Shown here: in pieces, positions 1-8,648 of the stretch
How positions within the stretch are numbered: position 1 is the stretch's first letter
Layout: each line of letters opens with the position of its first letter
Origin: VAYN01 sp963702075
GTDB taxonomy: Bacteria > Actinomycetota > Thermoleophilia > Solirubrobacterales > 70-9
Assembly: GCA_963702075.1 (NCBI GenBank)
Contig: OY969703.1
Location: 1,612,001 to 1,676,000, forward strand
Direction of reading: 5' to 3'
Length of the DNA: 64,000 bases
Notes under the pieces: model-generated
Told to the model about the DNA's origin: nothing
The model's database searches: none
What the model saw: only the letters and a program-made list of their open reading frames with translations
Made by a program: the position numbers and the translations under genes

Positions 1-10
1 GGCCGCCTGA
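1..10 (+). CDS. 3' end of an upstream gene (possibly rplT), partial
   Basis: A possible last pair of Ala codons followed by TGA at 8-10, 28 bases before a strong terminator. In actinobacteria the gene before this methyltransferase-pheS-pheT block is usually rplT (ribosomal protein L20), so that is the likely identity. This is inferred only from gene order; three codons cannot identify a protein. Confidence 0.25.
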
Positions 11-37
11 GCGCGAGCCGACACTTCTCTCTCCCGG

Positions 38-63
38 GCGGGCCGTTTATCGGCCCGCTTTTT
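38..63 (+). terminator. Rho-independent terminator
   Basis: Perfect 8-bp stem GCGGGCCG / CGGCCCGC around the loop TTTAT, followed at once by TTTTT. It ends the upstream transcript and separates it from the methyltransferase-pheST operon. Confidence 0.85.
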
Positions 64-105
64 CGTTCCAGGAGAAGAAACGACTGAGAAGAACCAACAC
101 AGAAG

Positions 106-822
106 ATGATCGAGAGCCCCCAGAACGAGAAGCTGAAGCTGGTCCGCAAGCTGCGCGACCGCAAGCACCGCGAGCGCGAGGGCCTGTTCGCGACCGAGGG
201 CGAGGATCTGCTGGCGGCGGGTTTGGCGGCGGGCGCGAAGCCGCGGTTTGTTCTCGTCGCAGCGGGATCGGGCTTGGAGGGCGAAGAGGTCGTGCCCGAT
301 CTCCTCGCCGACGTCTCGTCCCTCGGCTCGGGGACCCGGGCGATCGCGGTTTGGCCTCTGGCCTGGGCCGAGCAGGTAGCCGGCCCGTCCTTCTATCTGC
401 ATGCCGTATCGGACCCAGGCAACGTCGGGACGATCATCCGCACGGTAGATGCGCTGGTCGGCAGCCCCGTGGTTCTGGGACCCGACTGCGCCGATCCGTT
501 CTCCCCCAAGGCGGTCCGGGCGAGCATGGGCGCGATCTTCACCCAGCCGCCGTTCAAGGCTGGAGTCGAGACCACGCAGGAGCCGCGGGTGGCGATGGTG
601 GCGCATGGCGGCGAAGAGCTCGACGCGCTTGAAGGCGCCCGCACCGTCTGCCTCGGGGCGGAGCGCGAAGGCTTGCCCGAACAGGTCGTCGCCCAGTGCG
701 ACCGCCAGATCACCATCCCTCTTCACGGCTCCGCCGAGTCGCTCAACGTCGCCGCCGCGGCTGCGATTGCCGCTCAGCGGATATCTTCGCTCGCCATGCG
801 GGAGGCCCAGAGCGATGGTTGA
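106..822 (+). CDS. TrmH/SpoU-family RNA 2'-O-methyltransferase
   Basis: 238 aa. A SAM-dependent RNA ribose methyltransferase of the SPOUT (TrmH) class, acting in the cytoplasm on tRNA or 23S rRNA; the target base cannot be read from the sequence. The N-terminal ~90 residues form the RNA-binding part (it begins MIESPQNEKLKLVRKLRDRK, typical of the family). The C-terminal half carries the three SPOUT motifs: DPGNVGTIIRT (near residue 105), LGAEREGLPE (near 185) and IPLHGSAESLNVAAAAAI (near 206), which build the knotted SAM site. The start is ATG at 106, with a purine-rich GAGAAG stretch upstream. It overlaps pheS by 8 bp, so the two are probably translationally coupled. A methyltransferase of this type between rplT and pheS is a common bacterial arrangement. 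Confidence 0.9.
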   Translation: MIESPQNEKLKLVRKLRDRKHREREGLFATEGEDLLAAGLAAGAKPRFVLVAAGSGLEGEEVVPDLLADVSSLGSGTRAIAVWPLAWAEQVAGPSFYLHAVSDPGNVGTIIRTVDALVGSPVVLGPDCADPFSPKAVRASMGAIFTQPPFKAGVETTQEPRVAMVAHGGEELDALEGARTVCLGAEREGLPEQVVAQCDRQITIPLHGSAESLNVAAAAAIAAQRISSLAMREAQSDG

Positions 823-1873
823 GCGGATCGAGGAGATCAGGGCCGAGGCTGCGGCGGCGATCGAAGGCGCCGGCAGCAGCGCCGAGCTGGAGGAGCTGCG
901 GGTGCGCTACCTCGGCCGCAAAGCCGAGCTGACCTCGATCCTGCGCGGGATCGCCGAGCTGCCGCAGGAGGAACGCGGCGCGGTCGGCGGCGCCGCCAAC
1001 AAGGCCCGCAAGGAGCTGGAAGCGCTGCTGGAGAGTGCGGCCGGGCGGCTCGACGCCTCCGAGCTGGAGGCGAAGCTGGTCACCGACCGGGTCGACGTCA
1101 CCCTGCCCGGCGCGCCGCCGCGGCCGGTCGGCCACGCCCACCTGATCGCCCGCACCACGCGGCTGATCGAGGACACGATGATCGGGCTCGGCTACCACGT
1201 CGCCGAGGGCCCGGAGATCGAGCACGACTACTACAACTTCACCGCCCTCAACCACCCGCCCGGCCACCCGGCGCGGATGCTCCAGGACACCTTCTACGTC
1301 CAGTCGCACCCCGACGTGCTGTTGCGCACGCACACCTCGCCGATGCAGGTGCGCTCGATGGAGACCCAGCCGCCGCCGATCTTCGTGATCGTCCCGGGCA
1401 AGGTCTACCGGCGCGACTCCGACGCCACCCACAGCCCGATGTTCCACCAGATGGAGGGGCTGGCGATCGCCGAGGGGATCACCCTCGCCGACCTGCAGGG
1501 GACGCTGCTGGCGATGTGCCGGGCGATCTTCGGTCCCGACCGCGAGGTGCGCCTGCGGCCGCACTTCTTTCCCTTCACCGAGCCCAGTGTGGAGGTTGAT
1601 GTTTCTTGCTTCCAGTGCGGGGGGACCGGCGAGCTGGCCGGCGGCGAGCGCTGCAACCTCTGCAAGGGCCAGGGCTGGATCGAGATCCTCGGGGCTGGCA
1701 TGGTCGACCCCAACGTGCTCGGCTTCGTCGAGTCCTACGGCTACGACGCCGAGCGGGTCCAGGGGTTCGCCTTCGGGATCGGGGTCGAGCGGGTGGCGAT
1801 GCTGCGCCACGGCGTCCCCGACCTGCGGCGCTTCTTCGACAACGACGTGCGGATGCTGGAGCAGTTCGGATGA
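815..1873 (+). CDS. pheS: Phenylalanine-tRNA ligase alpha subunit
   Basis: 352 aa, the usual length. With PheT it forms the heterotetramer that charges tRNA-Phe. The N-terminal ~85 residues are the coiled-coil tRNA-binding arm, followed by the class II catalytic core: the motif 2 region around 'FHQMEGLAI' and motif 3 'GFAFGIGVERVAML' near the C-terminus. Start chosen at ATG 815 because the family begins at about this point and GGGAGG lies 9-10 nt upstream; a longer reading frame from 449 is only extension into trmH. Unusual detail: around residues 264-285 a CxxC...CxxC pair (CFQC, CNLC) with a GGTG-type spacer forms a likely zinc knuckle where E. coli PheS has a shorter loop. Cotranscribed with pheT, 13 nt downstream. 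Confidence 0.96.
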   Translation: MVERIEEIRAEAAAAIEGAGSSAELEELRVRYLGRKAELTSILRGIAELPQEERGAVGGAANKARKELEALLESAAGRLDASELEAKLVTDRVDVTLPGAPPRPVGHAHLIARTTRLIEDTMIGLGYHVAEGPEIEHDYYNFTALNHPPGHPARMLQDTFYVQSHPDVLLRTHTSPMQVRSMETQPPPIFVIVPGKVYRRDSDATHSPMFHQMEGLAIAEGITLADLQGTLLAMCRAIFGPDREVRLRPHFFPFTEPSVEVDVSCFQCGGTGELAGGERCNLCKGQGWIEILGAGMVDPNVLGFVESYGYDAERVQGFAFGIGVERVAMLRHGVPDLRRFFDNDVRMLEQFG

Positions 1874-1886
1874 TGGGCGGGCGGAT

Positions 1887-4319
1887 ATGAGAGTGCCTCT
1901 CAGCTGGCTGCGCGAGTACTGCGACCCGGGCATGGAGCCGGCGGCGCTGGCCGACCGCCTGGTGATGACCGGGACCGAGGTCGAGCGTCTCGACCAGGTG
2001 GGGCCGCCCTCGGCCGAGGGCTTCGTCGTCGGCAAGGTCGTCAGGTGCGAGAAGCACCCGAAAGCGGACCGGCTCAGCGCCTGCATGGTCGATACCGGTG
2101 ACGGCGAGCGGCCGATCGTCTGCGGCGCGCCGAATGTGGCCGCAGGCCAGACGGTCGCCGTGGCGCTGCCGGGGGCGCGGATGCCGAACGGGGAGAAGCT
2201 GCGCAAGGCGAAGCTGCGGGGGATTCCCTCCGAAGGGATGATCCTCGCCGCCGACGAGCTCGAGGTCGGCGACGACCACGAGGGGATCATGGAGCTCGAT
2301 CCCGGGCTTGTCGCCGGGACGCCGCTGAGCGAGGTGCTGCCGCTGGGCGAGTCGGTGCTGGAGATCGAGGTGACGCCGAACCGCAGCGACTGCTTCGGCG
2401 TCCACGGGGTGGCCCGCGAGGTGCACGCGATCACCGGAGCGCCGCTCGCCACCGATCCCTGGGCCGAGGACGCGCCGGCCGAGGGGGAGGGTGCGGCTTC
2501 CGACTACGCCTCGGTCACGGTCGAGGTGCCCGAGCTCTGCCCGCGCTTCACCGCCCGCGTCTTCACCGACGTCACGATCGGCTCCTCGCCGCTGTGGCTG
2601 CAGGCGCGCCTTGCCGCCACCGGCCAGCGCCCGATCAACAACGTCGTCGACATCACCAACTACGTGATGCTGCTGACGGCGCAGCCGCTGCACGCCTTCG
2701 ATCTCGACGAGGTCCCCGACGGCGCCCTCACCGTCCGCACCGCCCGCGACGGGGAGAAGATGACCACGCTCGACGATGTCGAGCGCAGCTTCGACAGCGA
2801 GACCGTGCTGGTCTGCGACAAGAACGGCCCTTCGGGGATCGCCGGCATCATGGGCGGGCAGGTCTCCGAGGTCTCCGATTCGACGACGCGGGTCCTGCTC
2901 GAGGTCGCGAACTGGAGCGGGACCAACATCCTTCGCACCTCGCGGCTGCTGGGCCTGCGCTCGGAGGCCTCCTCGCGCTTCGAGAAGCAGCTGCACCCGG
3001 AGCTGACGATGCGGGCGCAGCGGATCGCTTCTCGGCTGTTGGTCGAGCTCTGCGGCGCCAAACTGGTGCCGGGGACGATCGACGTTGCCGCCGAGCCGCC
3101 CGCACCGCGGCGGCTGATCCTTCGGGCCGAGCGGGTCGAGGGCCTGTTGGGGATGTTGATCTCCCAGGCCGACCAGAAGACCTACCTGGAGCGGCTTGGC
3201 TTCGCGGTGCAGGAGGCCGGCGAGGACCTCGAGGTCGTCGTCCCGCCCGACCGCCACTACGACGTTACCCGCGAGGTCGACCTGATCGAGGAGGTGGCGC
3301 GGGTTCACGGCATCGACGAGCACCTGCCGACGACGCTGCCGGCGGTCGGCGGCGCGGTCGGCGGCCTCAGCCGCGAGCAGCGCCTGCGGCGGCGGGCCGA
3401 GGACACGCTGCGCGACCTCGGCTTCGACCAGGTCGTCGGCTGGAGCTTCACCGACCCCGGCGAGCCCGAGCGCCTGCGCATCCCAGCCGACGACCCGCGG
3501 GCGAAGCCGGTACTGCTGGCCAACCCGCTCTCCGAGGATCAATCGGCGATGCGGACCCTTCTCCTCGGTTCCCTGCTCGACATAGCCGCAAGAAACACCG
3601 CCCGCGGCGTCGACACGCTGTCGCTCTTCGAATCCGCCCGCGTCTATCTCGAGGGAGAGGGCGAGTTTGCGGGAGACCGGCCGGCTCCGTTTGCCGAGCC
3701 ACATCGGTTGGCGGGGCTCGCGGTTGGGCCGCTGGCGCCGCGCTCGTGGCGCGGGGGCAGCGAGCAAGCCGACCTCTTCGCGCTGAAGGGAGTGCTGGAA
3801 GGGTTGGTGGCGCAGCTCGGGGTCGAGCTCGACTTCGCTCCGGCGGAGGAGCCGTTCCTGCACCCGGGCCGCTCGGCTGTCGTCTCGGTCGCCGGTGCCG
3901 CTGCCGGATGGCTAGGCGAGGTGCACCCGCTGGTCTGCCGGGCCTGGGACCTCGACGCAGCCGTCGCCTTCGAAATCGACGTGGCGCCGCTGCTGGCCGC
4001 CGCGACCGTGGGTGAGGAGCGCTACGCGGACGTCACCACCTTCCCCGCCGTCTACCAGGACCTGGCGGTCGTGCTGCCTGCCGAGACGCCGGCCGCCGAG
4101 GTGCGCGCCGCGGTGATGGCCGGCGGCGGTGAGCTGCTGCGCGCCGCCGAGGTCTTCGACCTCTACGAGGGCGAGCAGCTCGGCGAGGGCCGTAAGAGCC
4201 TCGCCCTCAACCTCGAGTTCCGCGCCGACGACCGCACCCTCACCGATGAGGAGGTTGCCGAGCGGCGGGAAGCGATCAAGGCGAAGCTGGGCGAGGTCGG
4301 CGGGTCGTTGCGTGAGTGA
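1887..4319 (+). CDS. pheT: Phenylalanine-tRNA ligase beta subunit
   Basis: 810 aa, full length. Domain order: N-terminal OB-type tRNA-binding domain (about residues 40-150, with 'VGKVVRCEKHPKADRLSAC' and 'VCGAPNV'), the B3/B4 editing region (about 210-370, 'NRSDCFGVHGVAREV'), the B5 domain (about 410-480), the catalytically inactive class II-like core, and a C-terminal ferredoxin-fold anticodon-binding domain (last ~95 residues, 'FPAVYQDLAVVLP'). Removes misacylated Tyr-tRNA-Phe and positions tRNA on PheS. ATG 1887 fits the family start MRVPLSWL. Overlaps argC by 8 bp, so PheRS and the arginine operon appear to be read as one transcript. Confidence 0.96.
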   Translation: MRVPLSWLREYCDPGMEPAALADRLVMTGTEVERLDQVGPPSAEGFVVGKVVRCEKHPKADRLSACMVDTGDGERPIVCGAPNVAAGQTVAVALPGARMPNGEKLRKAKLRGIPSEGMILAADELEVGDDHEGIMELDPGLVAGTPLSEVLPLGESVLEIEVTPNRSDCFGVHGVAREVHAITGAPLATDPWAEDAPAEGEGAASDYASVTVEVPELCPRFTARVFTDVTIGSSPLWLQARLAATGQRPINNVVDITNYVMLLTAQPLHAFDLDEVPDGALTVRTARDGEKMTTLDDVERSFDSETVLVCDKNGPSGIAGIMGGQVSEVSDSTTRVLLEVANWSGTNILRTSRLLGLRSEASSRFEKQLHPELTMRAQRIASRLLVELCGAKLVPGTIDVAAEPPAPRRLILRAERVEGLLGMLISQADQKTYLERLGFAVQEAGEDLEVVVPPDRHYDVTREVDLIEEVARVHGIDEHLPTTLPAVGGAVGGLSREQRLRRRAEDTLRDLGFDQVVGWSFTDPGEPERLRIPADDPRAKPVLLANPLSEDQSAMRTLLLGSLLDIAARNTARGVDTLSLFESARVYLEGEGEFAGDRPAPFAEPHRLAGLAVGPLAPRSWRGGSEQADLFALKGVLEGLVAQLGVELDFAPAEEPFLHPGRSAVVSVAGAAAGWLGEVHPLVCRAWDLDAAVAFEIDVAPLLAAATVGEERYADVTTFPAVYQDLAVVLPAETPAAEVRAAVMAGGGELLRAAEVFDLYEGEQLGEGRKSLALNLEFRADDRTLTDEEVAERREAIKAKLGEVGGSLRE

Positions 4320-5343
4320 CCTCGGCTCACAACCGCTCGACGGCGATCCCGCCGCGCGGGTGCTGGTCGCCGGCGCCTCCGGGTTCACCGGTGCCCTCGC
4401 CGCAGACATCATTTGGCGCCACCCAAGACTGGAGTTGGTCGCCGCCACCTCGCGCAGCGACGCCGGCAAGCGACTGGACGCGATCTACCCGCGCTACCGG
4501 GTGCCGATCGAGCTGACCGAGCTCGACCTCGAAAACCTGCCGGACGTCGACGCGGCGATCGTCGCCTACCCCCACGGCGCCGCGGCGCCGACCGACGCCG
4601 CGCTGCGGGCGCAGGACGTCCTCGTCGTCGACCTCTCCGCCGATTTCCGCCTCCGCGACCCCGAGACCTACAAGCGCTGGTACGGCGAGCACGGCGCCCC
4701 CGACCTCTTCGGCACCGGCGTCTACGGCCTCAGCGAGCTCTACCGCGACCAACTGCGCGAGGCGAAGCTGGTCGCCACCCCAGGCTGCTATCCGACCGCG
4801 AGCGTGCTGGCGCTGGCGCCGCTGGCCGAACAGGGGCTGCTCTCGGAGGTCTTTATCTCGGCGATGCAGGGCACCTCCGGCTACGGGCGAAGCAGCGACG
4901 ACCTCGTCCACTTCTCGAACATGACCGAGAACGGCTTTCCCTACAAGACCGAGGGGCACCGGCACCGGCCGGAGATCGAGCAGGAGCTGGCGGCGCTCGG
5001 CAGCCCGGCGCCGGTCACCTTCGTCCCGCACCTGCTGCCGCTCGACCAGGGGGAGCTGGCGACCTGCTTCGCCTCGCTGAGCGAGCCGACCTCGAAGGAG
5101 GCGATTCGCGACCTCTACGACCGCCGCTACGGCGACGAGCCCTTCGTCCACGTCCTCGACGGTCCACCGAACCTGCGCGCGGTCCGCGATACGAACGAGT
5201 GCCACGTCCACGTCACTGTCGAGGAGCGGGGAAGGGTGATGGCCTTCGCCGCCATCGACAACATCTGGAAGGGCGCCTCGAGCCAGGGCGTCCAGAACCT
5301 CAACCTGATGCTGGGGCTGGACGAGACGGAGGGGCTGAGATGA
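4312..5343 (+). CDS. argC: N-acetyl-gamma-glutamyl-phosphate reductase
   Basis: 343 aa. Third step of arginine synthesis: NADPH-dependent reduction of N-acetylglutamyl phosphate to the semialdehyde. N-terminal Rossmann fold with 'VLVAGASGFTGALAA' (residues ~17-32) and the catalytic cysteine in 'VATPGCYPTAS' near residue 162; the family's conserved Tyr-Gly stretch 'AMQGTSGYGRS' follows. Start chosen as GTG 4312 (GTG AGT GAC), which overlaps the pheT stop. Downstream, the 58-nt gap to argJ holds a palindrome (5363-5397). The stop at 5341-5343 is followed by that hairpin rather than a terminator. Confidence 0.95.
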   Translation: MSDLGSQPLDGDPAARVLVAGASGFTGALAADIIWRHPRLELVAATSRSDAGKRLDAIYPRYRVPIELTELDLENLPDVDAAIVAYPHGAAAPTDAALRAQDVLVVDLSADFRLRDPETYKRWYGEHGAPDLFGTGVYGLSELYRDQLREAKLVATPGCYPTASVLALAPLAEQGLLSEVFISAMQGTSGYGRSSDDLVHFSNMTENGFPYKTEGHRHRPEIEQELAALGSPAPVTFVPHLLPLDQGELATCFASLSEPTSKEAIRDLYDRRYGDEPFVHVLDGPPNLRAVRDTNECHVHVTVEERGRVMAFAAIDNIWKGASSQGVQNLNLMLGLDETEGLR

Positions 5344-5362
5344 AGCCCCCAACCCATTTGCC

Positions 5363-5397
5363 TGTTCCTTTTGGCTCTCCTACGGGCAAAAGGAACA
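5363..5397. repeat. Palindromic element P1 in the argC-argJ gap
   Basis: Perfect 11-bp arms TGTTCCTTTTG (5363-5373) and CAAAAGGAACA (5387-5397) around a 13-nt loop (5374-5386). The right arm contains the only Shine-Dalgarno-like sequence for argJ (AGGA at 5391-5394, 7 nt before ATG), so folding would hide it. The arms match 11 of the 17 arm bases of element P3 at 37918-37964, which has the same loop length. No U-tract follows, so it is not a standard terminator. Confidence 0.85.
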
Positions 5398-5401
5398 ATT
5401 T

Positions 5402-6559
5402 ATGAGCGACGCCTTCTTTCGCTCGCGCTGGGTCGATTGTCCTGACGGCGTCGAGGAGCTCGGTCCCAATCAGCTCGCGCCCGGCTTTCGCGCCGGCGGC
5501 GCGCATTGCGGGCTGAAGGGCGGCGGTCGCACCGACGTCGGGCTGATCGTCTGCGACGCCGCGGAGGTCAGCTCGGCGCTACTGCTGACCCGGAACGCTT
5601 CCGCGGCGGCGCCGATCCGCGTCTGCCGCGAGCGCTGCGACCCGGGCGACATCCGCGCCGCCGTGGTCAACAGCGGCAACGCCAACGCCGAGACCGGCGA
5701 GCAGGGCTTCGCCGACGCCTTGGCGATGTCCGAGGCCGCCGCCAAGCACCTGGAGCTGAACCAACCGCAGGTCGCGGTCGCCGAGACGGGGACGATCGGC
5801 GTGCCGCTGCCGGTCGAGGCCGTCCTCGACGGCATCGCCGAGGCCGCCTCCACGCTCTCGCCCGAGGGCGGCGGCGCGTTCTCCGACGCGATCCTCACCA
5901 CCGACCGCTGGCCGAAGCGCTGCACCCTGCGGGCCGGCGGCGTGACCCTTTCCGCCCAGGCGAAGGGGGCGGGGATGATCGAGCCGAACATGGCGACGAT
6001 GCTCTGCTTCGTTCAGACCGACGCGGTCGTCGAGGACGCCGACGCGCTGCTGCGCGCCGCCACCGAGGCCTCTTTCAACCGAATCACGGTCGATGGCCAG
6101 ATGAGCACCAACGACACCGTGCTGCTGCAGGCGTCCGGTGCCTCGGGGCAGCCGTTGCCGGAGGGCCTGCTGGAGGCGGTGTTGAAGCAATTGGCGATTG
6201 AGATCGTCCGCGACGGCGAGGGCGCCGTCCGCACCGGCCGGATCGAGGTGACCGAGGCCGCCTCGCAGGTCGAGGCCGAGCGCGTCGCCCGGGCGATCGC
6301 CAACTCTCCCCTGGTCAAGACCGCCCTCTTCGGCCGCGACCCCAACTGGGGCCGGATCGCCCAGGCGGCCGGGGCCGCCCTGGCCGGCGAGGAGCTGCCG
6401 GAGCTCGGCGCCGAGAACATCGATGCCGCCGAGCTCGGCGCCGAGGTTCCCGAGGCCGAGATCGGCCTGCGTCTAAACCGCGGCGGGCACAGCGCCCACG
6501 TCTGGTTCTCCGACCTCGGCTACGACTACGTCAAGCTCAACGCGGAATACACGACGTGA
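5402..6559 (+). CDS. argJ: Bifunctional glutamate N-acetyltransferase / ornithine acetyltransferase
   Basis: 385 aa. Recycles the acetyl group from N-acetylornithine to glutamate (cyclic arginine pathway). The precursor self-cleaves between Ala and the nucleophile Thr in 'EPNMATML'; Thr199 is the expected N-terminal nucleophile of the beta chain. 'NSGNANA' and 'TGTIGVPLP' are the other family signatures. Start ATG 5402, with AGGA 7 nt upstream inside the palindrome arm. Ends in a 4-bp GTGA overlap with argB, so the two are translationally coupled. Whether it is mono- or bifunctional cannot be settled from sequence; no argA or argE is visible in the window. Confidence 0.95.
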   Translation: MSDAFFRSRWVDCPDGVEELGPNQLAPGFRAGGAHCGLKGGGRTDVGLIVCDAAEVSSALLLTRNASAAAPIRVCRERCDPGDIRAAVVNSGNANAETGEQGFADALAMSEAAAKHLELNQPQVAVAETGTIGVPLPVEAVLDGIAEAASTLSPEGGGAFSDAILTTDRWPKRCTLRAGGVTLSAQAKGAGMIEPNMATMLCFVQTDAVVEDADALLRAATEASFNRITVDGQMSTNDTVLLQASGASGQPLPEGLLEAVLKQLAIEIVRDGEGAVRTGRIEVTEAASQVEAERVARAIANSPLVKTALFGRDPNWGRIAQAAGAALAGEELPELGAENIDAAELGAEVPEAEIGLRLNRGGHSAHVWFSDLGYDYVKLNAEYTT

Positions 6560-7440
6560 CCGACGCCACCAACCCGAATAACCCTAAAAACGCCCGCTAC
6601 GACAGCGGCAGCGTCGCCACCCTTCTCGAGGCGCTGCCCTACATCCGCGAGTTCCACGGCCGCACCGTGGTGATCAAGTACGGCGGCGCAGCAATGCTCG
6701 ACGAGGACCTGCGCGAAGCCTTCGCGACCGACGTCGTCCTGCTCAAGTACGTCGGCCTCAACCCGATCATCGTCCACGGCGGCGGCCCTGACATCACCCG
6801 CTACATGGAGAAACTCGACCTCGAGGTTCGCTTCCACGAGGGTCTGCGCGTCTCCGACGCCGAGACCGTCGAGATCGCGAAGATGGTCCTGGTCGGCAAG
6901 CTCAACTCGGAAATCGTCCAGCGGCTGAACCGCCACGGCCAGGCCGCCGTCGGCCTCTCCGGCGAGGACGGGACGCTGTTCGAGGTCGCGCCTGTCGCCA
7001 ACGCCGACGCCGTCGGCTTCGTCGGCTCGATCCAGCGGGTCGAGGTCGACGTCCTCAACCACATCGCCGCGGATTACATCCCGGTGATCGCCTCCTCGGC
7101 CAGCGATCGCTCCGGCCAGTCCTACAACGTCAACGCCGATGAGGCCGCCGGTAAGGTCGCCGCCGCGATCGGTGCCCACAAGGCGATCTTCCTCACCGAC
7201 GTCGAGGGCTGGCTCGACGACCCCGCCGACGAGGGCTCGCTGATCTCGCGGGCGACGGTGGGGGAGGTCGACGAGAAGGTGGCGAGCCTCGAGGGCGGGA
7301 TGCGCCCCAAGCTGCAGGCCTGCGCGGACGCGATCCGCGGCGGCGCCCAGTCGGCCCACATCATCGACGGCCGGGTCCCGCACAGCCTCCTGCTCGAGCT
7401 CTTCACCGACGCCGGCATCGGCACGATGGTCACCCCGTGA
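6556..7440 (+). CDS. argB: Acetylglutamate kinase
   Basis: 294 aa, amino-acid-kinase fold. Phosphorylates N-acetylglutamate, the usual arginine-feedback point. Phosphate-binding motifs 'VIKYGGAAM' (residues ~34-42) and 'IVHGGGPDI' (~71-79), and an ATP-site segment 'AIFLTDVEGW' near residue 212. The ~19-residue N-terminal extension rich in Asn, Pro and Lys precedes the conserved core; in arginine-inhibited NAGKs an N-terminal helix of this kind mediates hexamer formation. GTG start in a GTGA overlap with argJ; GTGA overlap with argD at the other end. Confidence 0.95.
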   Translation: MTDATNPNNPKNARYDSGSVATLLEALPYIREFHGRTVVIKYGGAAMLDEDLREAFATDVVLLKYVGLNPIIVHGGGPDITRYMEKLDLEVRFHEGLRVSDAETVEIAKMVLVGKLNSEIVQRLNRHGQAAVGLSGEDGTLFEVAPVANADAVGFVGSIQRVEVDVLNHIAADYIPVIASSASDRSGQSYNVNADEAAGKVAAAIGAHKAIFLTDVEGWLDDPADEGSLISRATVGEVDEKVASLEGGMRPKLQACADAIRGGAQSAHIIDGRVPHSLLLELFTDAGIGTMVTP

Positions 7441-8648
7441 GCGACGTCGCCGAGGGGATCGGCCTGGAGGAGACGCGCTCGCTGGAGGAGCGGTATCTGA
7501 TGCGCACCTACAAACGGGCGCCGGTCGACTTCGTCAAAGGCGAGGGCCCGCTGCTCTGGGACGCCAACGGCAAGAAATACCTCGACTTCCTCACCGGCAT
7601 CTCGGTCTGCTCGGTAGGCCACTGCCACCCCGAGGTGGTGAAGGCGGTGCGCGACCAGGCCCACCGGCTGATGCACGTCTCCAACCTCTTCTACACCGAG
7701 CCGATGGCGCAGCTGGCCGAGCGGCTCTCCGAGTCGAGCCTCGGCGGCCGCGTCTTCTTCTCCAACTCGGGAACCGAGGCGATCGAGTGCGCGATCAAGG
7801 TCGCCCGCAAGCACGCTCACGCTCGCGGGATCGCCGGGCCGGAGATCGTCTCCTTCGAGGGCGATTTTCACGGCCGCAGCTACGGCGCCTTGGCGGCGAC
7901 GCCGGGCCTGGCCAAGAACGAGGCCCTGCAGCCGATGCTCCCGGGCTTCCGCTCGGTCGCGCACAACGACGCCGCGGCGCTGCGAGAGGCGGTGGGAGAG
8001 AACACCGCCGCCGTCCTGGTCGAGCCGATCCAGGGCGAGGCCGGGGTCTTCCCGACCAGCGAGGAGGCGCTGCTGGCGGCGCGCGAGGCCTGCGACGAGG
8101 TCGGCGCTCTGCTGATCCTCGACGAGATCCAGACCGGCGTCGGGCGCACCGGCTCGCTCTGGGCGTATGAGCAGACGCCGGTCCGCCCCGACGTGCTGAC
8201 CACGGCCAAGGCGCTCGGCGGCGGCGTCCCGATCGGCGCCTGCGTCACGGCGCCGGGCTGCGCCGACGTGCTCGAGCTCGGCGACCACGGCTCGACTTTC
8301 GCCGGTGGTCCGGTGGCCACCGCCGCGGCGCTGGCGGTCCTGGACGTCGTCGACGACCCTGTCTTGTTGCGGCAGGTCCGCGAGCTCGGCGCCTACCTCC
8401 GCGAGAAGCTCGAGGCGCTCGACGGCGTGCGCGAGACCCGCGGCCGCGGCCTGATGGTCGGGGTCGGACTGGAGGAGGGGATCGACGGGCGGGCCGTCGG
8501 TGCCGACCTGCTCGAGCGCGGGCTCGTCGTCAACGTGCCGCGCCCGGACACGCTGCGCCTATTGCCGCCGCTGGTGATCGATTCCGACCACGTCGATCTC
8601 GCGGTTGATCTGATCGGCGAATCGCTTCTAGGCTTTTCCCCGTCATGA
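7437..8648 (+). CDS. argD: Acetylornithine aminotransferase
   Basis: 403 aa, class III PLP aminotransferase. Converts N-acetylglutamate semialdehyde to N-acetylornithine with glutamate as amino donor. PLP site: 'DEIQTGVGRTG' (Asp contacting the pyridine nitrogen) and the Schiff-base Lys258 in 'TTAKALGGG'. GTG start overlapping the argB stop. The next gene begins within the argD stop (ATGA). Lysine or succinyldiaminopimelate transamination as a side activity is possible in this family. argF, argR and argH are not in this window. Confidence 0.94.
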   Translation: MSDVAEGIGLEETRSLEERYLMRTYKRAPVDFVKGEGPLLWDANGKKYLDFLTGISVCSVGHCHPEVVKAVRDQAHRLMHVSNLFYTEPMAQLAERLSESSLGGRVFFSNSGTEAIECAIKVARKHAHARGIAGPEIVSFEGDFHGRSYGALAATPGLAKNEALQPMLPGFRSVAHNDAAALREAVGENTAAVLVEPIQGEAGVFPTSEEALLAAREACDEVGALLILDEIQTGVGRTGSLWAYEQTPVRPDVLTTAKALGGGVPIGACVTAPGCADVLELGDHGSTFAGGPVATAAALAVLDVVDDPVLLRQVRELGAYLREKLEALDGVRETRGRGLMVGVGLEEGIDGRAVGADLLERGLVVNVPRPDTLRLLPPLVIDSDHVDLAVDLIGESLLGFSPS

